From the NCBI GenBank assembly GCA_039720395.1, contig CM077831.1:32399067-32463066 (forward strand): a DNA stretch of 64,000 nt. The letters are read 5' to 3'. Shown one piece after another: positions 12,012-22,107 of the stretch. Origin of the DNA: Liquidambar formosana. Its lineage: Eukaryota > Streptophyta > Magnoliopsida > Saxifragales > Altingiaceae. The translations under genes and the position numbers were made by a program. Position 1 is the first letter of the stretch; every line of letters starts with the position of its first letter. The notes below the pieces were generated by a model, which was not told the origin of the DNA, did no database searches, and worked only from the letters and a program-made list of their open reading frames with translations.

Positions 12012-15000
12012 TTAAGGGCTGCAGAGGTTCTTGAGGTCTTCTTCCTTGGCATACCAGCTTGGTATTAGCCTCGAAGCATATGGATAAAGGTCCTTGTATG
12101 AATTCCTGATGGTCCCTTCAGCTACTCCAGTAGCAAGCGATATATCTGCACTAATAGGGCTTTAATATTTACCTATATAAAGATGATAACTAGAATGAGT
12201 AATGGATTCTAACCTTTGAGAAGTTTCTTGTCATCTGATAACTGAGTTATGAAGTAAATAACAGCTGCTGCCACGGAAATCGGGCTCCTTCTGCAAAAAT
12301 AAAAGCAAATAAAAAAAAAAATTATTAAGGATTTACAGAAGCAATCTAAAGATTCTTCCGTTTTTTTTTTTTTTTTTTTTTTTTAATACACAATTATGAA
12401 CCATCTGAGAAATCTGATCCTCACAACAACTAAGTCAAAAATTCATTAGTCAGGAAATAGACAAGTTTACTGCAGACTTTTGTGGGAGGAACAGGTTGAA
12501 AAACAACTAATTCCACAATTAAATGAAAAAGCAATGATATCCAGGATTATATGGCCAATAGTAATTCTACAATGCTGACCATTGCCTATTTTTATTGTTA
12601 AAGAATGAGGAAGCAAAACTATGCTAAAAAATGAATCCTATTTTAGAAATTTTCAGCAATTTCCTTACTTGTCCTCAATTATTTTTGCAAGATCCAAACA
12701 GAGCCTTAACTTTCAGAAAGTTCTCCAAGGCACAATCTGATGCCATATGAAGTTCCATTCAAATGAATACACCAAAAGTCCAAAACCAATTCACCACAAA
12801 ACCACAAGTGGTAGAAAGATCTTTTGAGCAAGAAATAGGTACTCAAAGACTTATACTAAGGCCTTGTTTGGCTAAGTTTTTAGATAGTCCAAAATCACTT
12901 TTGAAATCTAAAATCATTTTTGGTCCTGTTTGGCAGCTTAAATCATAATCAATTCTAGGCTTAAAAAGTGATTCTATTTAAAAGCAAACTGCCCCCAACT
13001 TCTAATCAAAATCAAGGCATCAGCTTTTGTAGAGGATTTTAATAACTTTTCATATTTCCAAAACTACCCTTAATGCTTGAGTATGGAAACAATTTTTTTC
13101 ACCCATATCCTTTAATAGAACAATAATAGCCCTACCTTAGACCCAAGTCCTCTCCTCTCTTGCGACTGTGCTCCTCTCTCTTGTCGGTATCAATGTGTTG
13201 GTAACCTCAATCAACTTGAACCCATAGGATCCTAATTTAAACTTCAAATCTTTTTTTTTTTTCCTCCCTTCTTATATTCATTGATTTATATTTGTTGGAA
13301 TTTTTTTCAAGAATTGATTCTATAAAATTTGGATTTGTAATAATTTATTTTTAAAAAAATCAATTCATGTTCTTTTTTTTTCTTTCTTTTAAGCGAAAAA
13401 AAGGAAAAAAAAAATGCTAATAATACACCTTTGTGGGGTTGGTTAAACGGTCAAGTCTTGGGTGTGTTTTCCAGATGTTGCCATTTTGATGCCTCGCAAT
13501 TATTATTGTTTGTGTGGGTATGGAATGTCTCATTGCGCTATTAGGAGAATAGTCTGAGCTCAAACTTCGATAAGAATACGACCTAAGATACCCTTAATCG
13601 TTAATATTACAAAAAAAAAAAAAAAAAAAAAAAACTACTAATACCAAATAGGGTAACAAAAAAAGAAAAAAGAATCATTTATTATATAAGGGGTAGTTTA
13701 ATCAATTCAGGATTATAACAACTTCAGCAAATGTTCTTCCCAAACTGACAAAAAAATCACTTTCAACTCTAACAGCATTTTTGAAATACAGTTTCCAAAC
13801 AGAGACTGATTCTCTTATGCTACTTGTAATTTCTGATTCTCTTCTGCTTTTGCCTAAAAGCAAAAGCTACAGTTTTCCCAAACAAGGCCTAAGTAGTTCC
13901 ATAACAAATTTCAAAAAATTCCAAAACGCACTGCCAAACCCTACAATGTCAATTATCATGTCTTCCGCTTTCTAGTTATTAGTGTAAGTCCGGCTTCATT
14001 TGAAATTATCCCCCTACGAACAGGCAGAGTGGCAGCAATATATGCAATGACAACAAGAGTAATCTAAACTAGTTGATATTCCTAGACCCTCTGATTCTCA
14101 AACGTTTAAAGGGTATTCAGTACAAATCTTCACTAATTTTTAATACTTATTAAATATACATAGAAACAAACTGAACTCTAGTAGATAATCATTAAAACCT
14201 TTAACTCATGAGATAAGCAGGGATACAAGAGAAACCACAACTACCTTATATCGAGCTCTTCAGATTTCTGCACAGCCTCTTGAGCAGCCTTAACTGCTTG
14301 ATTGGTCATGCCAAGATGGGAACAAAAACGCCTCTGTAAATTTTAAGGTGATAATAATGTCAATGATTGTTGAACTAGACAAATCTACAATGAGGAACAT
14401 TTACTAAATAAAACCAGGCAACAGATTAATCACTAAAGACTGAAAAAGTAAAAGAAAAAGAAAAAGAAAAACGAACTGCTACTTCACCCCAGAACTCACC
14501 AGAAAGTCCCCAGCATGTATGGTTCCCATTTCCATGGATTGACCCATCTCTACCTCCAGTTGTTTCACAATATACTCCTTGGCCCTGCCAATTTCCTTCT
14601 TTGTGGCTCCGTTTGCGACAGAACAAATTTCTAGTTGAAATTCACTAATTTAGGAAGTCTCATACTTGCAGAGAAAGATAAAAGTATCAATTGTTAAGAT
14701 ATTTGCGCTGTACCTTTTACAGTGCGAGGCTTGTCTTCTTGTCGACAAGCAATGTAGAGGCAAGCAGCCAAAATTGCATCCTGATTTCGTCCTCTAAGAG
14801 GCTTTTGATCTTCTACTTTCTTATATATTTCATTGGCACGATCCTTCGAATAAAAAATTTTAGACCCATCAACAGGTGAGCACTCTAAATCAAAAGGCCT
14901 TTCAAATTAGATCAGGACAGAACCAAAGCCACTTGAAAGTAGGAACTATCACTAATATATTTATTTTATTTTTTATTTAAATTTTTTTGACATGCAAGAG

Positions 15001-17205
15001 GATGAGGAATAACCTAACCACCCACCTTTCCAATCAATCGGGTTTTTCACGAGTATCTTAGACATTCATAAAAGAGGAGGCAGATCACAATATACCATCC
15101 GCACCAATGTTGGACATGATAAATGGATACAAATACATGCAACCTTCTTAAATATGGTGCCTTGGTTCTAATTTGTAAGTGGCCACACTGTAATATTTTA
15201 CTTAACTTCCATTTAAAATATAGCATTGGTACAACTTACTAGTGTTGAATTTGTTATTCTTTTAATTTATTCTTCCTCTACGCAGCACTTTATATCAGGC
15301 TTAAAGATGAAACACAAGACACAAAGAAATATAATAAATATTATTTTGACCACATCATACCTTTTTACATGTATCAATAATATGATGATTATGAAAAGTT
15401 TTATGAAAGTAACAACAAAAGTACATTTTTGAGGCATATTCCATGCCTGGCCTAGATGTTGCCTAGATGTTGCACAGCACATGGACAAATGACAACATCA
15501 CAACAACAAAGCAAATTTAGTATGATCACTAATAGAAAGGGGTGAGAACTAGGATTAATGGCCAAGATAACTTTGAAGCAAACCACTTTCTGATATTTAA
15601 TCTCTGCTCTCAGTAATAAAATGTACAGAAAATGAAGATAATGAGGAAAATGCCAGAAACTGAGCCATTTGAGGAATGTGACAGTTAAATGAAAGTATGG
15701 CCATTTTGACACTAATTGACAGTTTGATCATGTGACCACTTGTAGAGTGCCCATAATAAAAAACTGACAAATATTACGGGTGTGTTTGGGCATTCCATGG
15801 AATTTAAATGGCTCAAATGTGTTTTGCATGGAATTTAAGATAAAAACCCATGATCAACAATTAGGGCCATTAAAGAAATTGGAAGCAATTGATGGTATGG
15901 GATCATTCCCAATTAGTTCTCTTGAAACGGCCCTTACTTATTCATCATCAGTTGTGAGATGACTGCCTTTCTCTTTAATGGCCCCAATAAAATGATTAAT
16001 ATCTATGGTTAAAATGCTATGTAAGTCACAATGAGGCCATTTTTGATTTCCATTGAACATCCAAACACACCCTAAACAAAAGAAGATAGCACATATACAA
16101 GCATTTGGACTTACTTTTTATTTTTTTTATTTTTTATCCTTCTTATTCTTTATCTTCTTCTTTTTTCTATATATTTTTTTTAATTTCTTTATAATTACTC
16201 ACTCGTTTGAGATTTTTGACAATAACCTCACATTGAAACATCAAAACAGCCTCTCAAAGACCTAATTCTAGGTCTAACATCCCCCGTTCTACCAATTCGC
16301 CCTTGACACAATTAACAGAAAAACTCAACCCAATTCTTCATTATAATGCTGATTTTGTTATTATTATTATTATTATTTTTTTTTGGGGGGGGGGGAGGGT
16401 GTGCATCAAAAAGTTTTTATCAGATAATATGAATGTTCAATCATGAAAAACTACATAGTTATAGTATTGACATGGCAATGAAAAGTATGTGAATAAAACA
16501 CATTCCATAAAAAAAATATCAGTGATTAGCATACCTTTATGGTTGCAACAAGGCCCAACCTGAAATACCCATCAATTGTATCAGTTCAATTTAATGTTAC
16601 TTTATCCATGAAGAAAAAATTTAACAAGACAAAAACAAAAACAAAAAAAAAAAAAAAAAACAGAAAAATTAGATTTATAGAGAAACAGGCTTGTACAGCA
16701 CATAATTGAACTAACTACTCCCTATTTCATTTCTTAGGGAAACCAAAACAACAAACTCTCCAATTTTCATTTCCTTTTCTTTTCCTTCCACCTCCCACTT
16801 TCTCAGCAACCAAACAGAAATTCAGAATTCTAGAGAACGAGCTAGAGCGAACCTATCAGACATGGTAGCGATGGTCTTGAACGCCTGAATGAGGGACCGA
16901 TCAGGGTTAGACCCACGGTTCTGCCACCGCCCCAGCGACGAAGACAGGAAGTCACCGGAGGAGCCATTAGGCTTCGATATGACAGTAGAAAGGCCACCGT
17001 CGGCAAGCAACGGGTTGGAGGGCCCACCGACTCGGACGGGGTCGTTGTCGCCGGACTCGTTGGCGAAGGTCCTCCACTCGGAGGTCTCGTCGATTGAGTG
17101 AGCCTCGAGGACGAGGCCACACTCGGAGCAGACGGTGTCGCCGGCGGAGTGGTCGAACACCACCTCCGTGTTCCGCTTGCAGTCGGGGCAGTACGAGTCG
17201 GCCAT
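12012..17205 (-). CDS. TFIIB: Transcription initiation factor IIB, complete, seven exons
   Basis: Encodes TFIIB, which bridges TBP on promoter DNA to RNA polymerase II in the nucleus. Minus-strand exons: 17205-16853, 16559-16535, 14843-14714, 14630-14500, 14333-14245, 12290-12214, 12145-12012. All splice sites are GT-AG and the phases join without a break into 312 aa, the usual plant TFIIB length. Residues 6, 9, 26 and 29 are the four zinc-ribbon cysteines (CPDC and CSEC). SEWRTF near residue 42 is the B-reader region. Two cyclin folds follow, one beginning near residue 118 ([16 protein letters not shown]) and the second near 218 ([11 protein letters not shown]). The protein ends LKNLCSP. Exon 2 is only 25 bases. 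Intron 2 carries a hAT-like MITE, and intron 5 a PIF/Harbinger-like element with a nested retroposon. The coding sequence looks intact. Confidence 0.96.
12860..13889. mobile_element. PIF/Harbinger-like non-autonomous element in TFIIB intron 5
   Basis: The ends are perfect 12-base inverted repeats, GGCCTTGTTTGG at 12860 and CCAAACAAGGCC ending at 13889. The trinucleotide TAA flanks both sides (12857-12859 and 13890-13892). A three-base TWA target duplication is typical of PIF/Harbinger elements. No transposase frame is visible in the 1,030 bases. A probable retroposon is nested near 13424-13633. Confidence 0.75.
13424..13633 (+). mobile_element. Probable SINE or truncated LINE tail nested in the PIF-like element
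   Basis: A block of about 185 bases begins GGGGTTGGTTAAACGGTCAA and ends in a run of about 23 A. The segment GAGCTCAAACTTCG is reminiscent of a pol III B box. The A-tail and position suggest retroposition, but target duplications are weak. Confidence 0.4.
15778..16072. mobile_element. hAT-like MITE in TFIIB intron 2
   Basis: Imperfect terminal inverted repeats of about 25 bases. The left end is GGGTGTGTTTGGGCATTCCA. The right end reads, in complement, GGGTGTGTTTGGATGTTCAA. The element is about 295 bases with no coding capacity. A clear 8-base target duplication was not found, so the superfamily is uncertain. Confidence 0.6.
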
Positions 17206-17387
17206 TTTTCTATATTTTTTTTTTTTATTTTTTTTCTTTTCACATCGCTTCTTTCAATAAAAACTCTTTATCTTATCTGAAATGTTGATTGATTTATATA
17301 TGTGTGGGAGTGAAGTAGAGGAAGGTTATGATGAGGACGCCCTCATCACTTGCAGTGAGGTTGTCCTTTGAGATTGCACATTTATTA

Positions 17388-17397
17388 GCCACGTGGC
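17388..17397. promoter_or_regulatory. Palindromic G-box between TFIIB and the serpin pseudogene
   Basis: GCCACGTGGC is a perfect palindromic G-box, a known bZIP/bHLH target. It lies about 185 bases upstream of the TFIIB start on the opposite strand. It is bracketed by two copies of TGAGATTGCACA (about 17369 and 17400). Use as a TFIIB promoter element is inferred from position. Confidence 0.4.
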
Positions 17398-17460
17398 TTG
17401 AGATTGCACACTAAATTTATTTATTTATTTATTGTCTACTGTTCCCGATGTTTTCTCGAG

Positions 17461-18231
17461 TAATGATACTTATTGTCTGCTCCGTGAGACTCGATGAAAC
17501 ACGTGAAGGCTGATGCATTCTACTTAGAGGAGCTTCGGAAAGTCCGTTGAAAGCATCGAAGACCAAGGACCAAAACTTCTACCTCCTCAACGGACAAAAA
17601 GTTCGCGTTCCCTTCATGTGTCAGACCTCCGAGCAATATTTGTATGGATCCTTCGAGGGTTTCAAGCTTCTCCAGATGCCATATCAGAATGGCAAAGACG
17701 ACCAAAGGAGATTCTCCATGTATGTTTTTCTCCCACACGAGAGGGATGGGTCGCAAAATTTAGTGCAGCAATTCAATTCTAATTAATCCTGGGTTTTTGT
17801 TGAACCAGAAATTTGAGCTCACTACAAAGACAGTGGACCGTCTCATGATTCCAAAGTTTAAGTTCTCGTGTAAATTCAATGTTTCGGAGATGATGGAGGA
17901 ATTGGGATTGGGATTCAATCCTTGGGAGCTTACAGAAATGGTAGAGTCTTCAGAAGAAAAACTTGGTGCAAATATTACTCACAGGGCTTACATTGAAATT
18001 AATGAGGAAGGGACGGAAGCTGCAGCTGAAACGGACGGTCTTGTTTGTGGATGTTATCTCAGGTATCAGCCCCTACATTTCATCATCGACCATCCTTTCA
18101 TGTTCATGGTTCGGGACGACACCTCTGGAATTCCCTTCTTTGTTGGAGCTGTGCTCAATCCCCTCTTGAAGGAATTAGCCCACCCCCCTCCTTTCTACTT
18201 TTCTGTGTCAAGGGGAACGATAGATTCTTAA
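17461..18231 (+). pseudogene. Truncated serpin pseudogene, exon 2 only
   Basis: Derived from exon 2 of a plant serpin (SerpinZ family; serine/cysteine protease inhibitor fold). The intron end and acceptor GTGAAG/GCTGAT at 17508/17509 match those of the two serpins downstream. About 108 bases after the acceptor are missing relative to 25677-25786. A further one-base loss near 17520 changes the frame, and an insertion near 17784 gives an in-frame TAA. After that, family sequence resumes: [19 protein letters not shown], hinge GTEAAAE near 18010, HPFMFMVRDD and [12 protein letters not shown]. The stop has been lost and the frame runs 17 codons past the usual end. No exon 1 is present. Confidence 0.9.
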
Positions 18232-18448
18232 TTCAATCAGTATCAGTATCTGTTTTTTTTTTTTTTTTTTGGTGAAGTGTGGGGCAAATGCAGGAAGCTT
18301 GTAAACAAAATTTGGCATAATGCTAAATCAAGCTAGCTATGCCAAAAAAACAAAGGGTTGAAAATTTGTAGCTTGATAAAATGGGTGGTATTGATGGCTT
18401 CATTCTTAATTTTTCATTTGGCCCCTTTTCCTCTCCCTATATATATAT
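18232..18448. other. 3' flank of serpin pseudogene
   Basis: Contains AAGCTTGTAAACAAAATTTG and CATAATGCTAAAT, which match the sequence just after both downstream serpins (about 26497 and 33237). The homology therefore extends into the old 3' UTR. Confidence 0.5.
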
Positions 18449-19280
18449 TGTTGGAAAATAATAGAGATGCTACTGTATAAAATGAAATAGCTAGTACAAG
18501 AATTGAAAAATTACAAACAGTGTTAGTTGAGGCATGTACAAGGCACTGTCCTTAAGAGTAGTTCTGCCGTTCTGAGTATTTAACTTGGTGCAGTAGGTCA
18601 CAGCACTCTACCCTCTAGGATTCAACAACCGGACTCCCACAAGCATGCACTCGCAAGTGTAGGAGTGAAACAAAGAACTCAGAATGCTCCTTACTCTCAA
18701 AAATAAAATTGCAGAAAGTAAACAGAGAGAAGAAGAGAAGAGACGATTTGTCTTTTTGTGTGTTTCTGCTGAATGAGAGGGCTAGTATATGTAGGATTTA
18801 GAAACCAGTAACAGCCTTCAAAATAAATTCGCAACAGTAAAAAAAAATATAAATACGAAAATAAATTTCCAACAGTCATAAAATATAAATTCCAACAGTC
18901 ATAAAATAATTAAATTCAAATAAAACTGAAACTGTCAGTTGATTTAATTAGAAGGGTTAATCCTGCCCGCACACGTGAAGCTAATTTTCGAGATTTGCAC
19001 CCCCCCTGTGCGCACGTCGTACGCTCGCGACGCACCCTACTAAGTCAATTTTCATACCCGAATCCTGCAAATCACTCAATTGGGCTCCGTCTCATGCGCA
19101 CGTAGGGACTCCCTATATCCCCCCACATGATACCATATGCAATAAGTGGAGTACTATATAAGCCTACTAAAACTCTTTTACTTTTCCAATGTGGGACAAG
19201 GTGTCATCACACTCAAGTACAAAACTCTTTTATGAAAACCTTTGATTTTTGAAATACTTATTTTATACTTAGAATACAAC

Positions 19281-19281
<1 letters not shown>
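18449..19281. mobile_element. Probable solo LTR
   Basis: An 833-base segment starts TGTTGG and ends CAACA, the TG..CA inverted termini of retrotransposon LTRs. TATAT flanks both sides (18444-18448 and 19282-19286), as expected of a 5-base target duplication. The flanks are AT repeats, so this match carries limited weight. The interior includes CTATATAAGCCTAC and CCAATGTGGGAC, which suit a promoter-bearing LTR. No second LTR or coding region is present. Confidence 0.55.
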
Positions 19282-19311
<30 letters not shown>

Positions 19312-20000
19312 ACCCTCCCTTTCTCTGTTTCTCTAATTAAGACCAAATAGAAGAAAGGAAAAAAAGGTTCTCTGTTTCTTTGAAGCTGATTCCAATTTTG
19401 GTATCTTGACTTTCTATCACAAGGAAGCTGTTAAGGATTCTTGCACTCCACTTGAACCAATAACTTTTGACTCTTTAAAATATCTTAAACCAAAATCAAA
19501 TATGAGAAATTAAAAAAAAAAAAAAAAATGTATGCAACTTAGGTTTTATTTAGACTATGGATGATTTGAACATTTTACATGCTCCTTAATGGAAAAAGTA
19601 ATGGAATGGAAGTCTATGTAGTTTTGGCTTAATCTCAAGAGAGGTTAATGGGATTTTCAAACTACCAAAGGAGGTTAGTGTTATTTCGCCAAACCTCGGG
19701 AAAAGTCAACTGTAATTTTCCCTTTTTTTTTTTTCTTTTTTTATATTATTGGGTCCAAAGTTAGATTTTATTTAAAATATAGTTAATTAGTTAATTTGAT
19801 GAAAGTCAAGTTAATCAATTAGTTAAGATCTATTGATGAAGTTAATTTTTTGAAAGAAAATACTTAGTTCTTTATAGTGGAGGAGGAGCTTCTCTTTAAC
19901 CTCAATCATATTATGTTATGTGTCATAGTTAATTAAAAGACCCATGCATATGTGGACATATGTCATATAATGAAAGAGGCATAGAATGTAGCATGATGAT
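19282..20000. other. Intergenic, nothing recognised
   Basis: AT-rich spacer with homopolymer tracts. No gene or element with definable ends is seen. Confidence 0.4.
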
Positions 20001-20200
20001 GGAGTGGATCTCTAATAAAAAATATAAATAAAAATAAAGTGAATTTGTAAAAGCATGAGCAATTTAAGTGGGATCCTACCAGAAGCCAAGTTAGGAATTT
20101 AATCAAGAGGAAGTGAATTCGAAAAATCAAAGACATTTTTATTCAATTTTTTTTTTATTATCATTTTATTTTGAGTTAGAAAAATGACAAAAACTCATAA

Positions 20201-21286
20201 TCTATACTACCTATAAAAAGATGAATGTAAGAAAAACTTTTGATCGACTAATATACCCTTATTTTAATTTTTAAATACACAACTACCCTTTTGCATATAT
20301 ATGAAATATATAACAATATAAGACACATACCTTAATAAGAATTCTAAGGAAACTATAATTTATAGGAAATATATAGCAATATAAAACACATACCTTAATA
20401 AGAATTATAAAGAAACTATAAGAAATAATTGTACATACCTTAATTAGGTCTAATCCTAAGTTTAAAAAAAATAAGAAACGACCTCTATTTGTTCCCGTTG
20501 TGGGTTGAAGTATTCTGTTTGGTTTAGTTTTGAGTTGAAATATTAAGTAAGTCAATCCAACATGGGAATTTATTATCATATAAAACGTTGTTAAAAAAAT
20601 ATTATTATGCAACAGATAATGGGGCAGTGTGGCACACATATGTCTCCCAAGTTCTCCGAAGCTGCATAGGGCATAAAGCCCATAGTAATATAATTTATTT
20701 AAAAGAGACGTGCATTTCATGTACATGATAAAAGTGTAAGAAGCATTTTTAATTGGGGAATAGTTATGGAGGGAATATTGACGGTGTGGAGGGAAAAGTA
20801 CACAGTATAAATCTATATCTATTTATATTACTTATAAAAGGCTCAATTTGAGAAAAACGTTTGAACGACCAATATATCCTTATTTTAAAAGAAAAAAAAA
20901 ATACATATCTACTTTTCCTTTAATTGAAACACATAATAAACATTCTTATCATTTGGTAACAAATGAAAGTTAGATTTTAACTCAAACTTTTAACAAATTA
21001 AAGTTAGATTCTTACTCAAATTCTTTTTCCTAGAATTATTAAGTTGCATGATAATATATATGAATATAAACTCTTTCAATATTCCGTTTTATGAAGAAGA
21101 AAAAAATTTCTGAATGTATATCTAAAGAGTTTTTAATCTTTCGTTGACAATTTTGATTATAAAAAAACAAAAAAACGTACTTTTGAATTTTAAACTTTAT
21201 CTTTTATAAAAAAATATAAAATCTTTATGTATTTATTATTTAGTATTTAAAAATATTCACGTGCAACGCACGTGTGCCATATCTAG
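20201..21286 (+). mobile_element. Non-autonomous Helitron, ends defined by an empty site
   Basis: Starts TCTATACTACCTATAAAAAG and ends CTAG. A perfect 7-base-stem hairpin (CACGTGC-AAC-GCACGTG, 21258-21274) sits 12 bases before the end. The host bases are A before and T after. Copy B of the duplication has the uninterrupted site near 30355 (CATAA/TTTCT). This is the full Helitron signature: 5' TC, 3' CTRR, hairpin, and A/T insertion without target duplication. No Rep/helicase is encoded. A second Helitron-like 5' start (CTTATAAAAGGCTCAA) near 20830 suggests nesting or a chimera. Confidence 0.9.
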
Positions 21287-21473
21287 TTTCTAAAAAATTA
21301 ATAAAACCATATTTCGAAATATGAGATTGAGGCTTTTGATAAAAAAATAAAAAAAATGAGGAGTGGGAAATAAAAATCAAAGGGGTTAAAAAAACCATGG
21401 GTTGGTCCGTATGACCTTACTTGCAGCCTAAGGTTGGTCCATTGGTTGATATTTCTCCACTCATATAAAGGGC

Positions 21474-21479
21474 AGCTCT
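21474..21479 (+). promoter_or_regulatory. TATA box of serpin copy A
   Basis: TATAAA lies 115 bases before the start codon at 21589 and is followed by a leader with AAACCCTAG. The matching site in copy B reads TATACA (30571-30576), so that copy's TATA box is altered. Confidence 0.5.
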
Positions 21480-22107
21480 TCTTGACACGTATAGATAACA
21501 AGAGAAGGAGGGTGGCAGACGAAGAGCGTCCCGTAGCAGAAACAGAGGTACAAAGTGCGTCCACAAACCCTAGATCTCAACCAACACAATGAATTTCTGT
21601 CTACAAGTGGTGGAGCAAACCCTTCTCAAGGAAGGCGAGAAGGGCTTCGAACGCAACATTGCGTGCTCCCCATTGTCCATAAATGCTCTGTCGAACATGC
21701 TTGCTGTGGGATCCAAAGGGAAAACGTTGGAGCAGTTTTTGGGCTTTCTGGGTTCAAAAAGCGTAGCCGATCTCAATAAACAATCTATGAAGCTAATGGC
21801 TGCCGCTTAGATGGAGCTTCCTCGCAGAAGGGAGGGCCTCTTCTTAGTTGTGTTAATGGTGTTTGGTTAGATCAAAGGTTTACGCTGAAGCCCTCTTTTC
21901 TGCAGATTCTGAAAAGTGTTTTCACGGCTGAAACCAAAGCTGTTGATTTCTTCAACAAGGTATATCTCTCTCACAATTTTTTTTTTTTAGTTTAGTTCAA
22001 AATTTTTCTCTAGTAATCAATCATAGCAAGGCACAAACTTTCTGCTGGGTAATATTTAGATTTTTTTAAAAATTTTAATTTATCAGCAAATTTTTCTCTA
22101 CCTAGAT

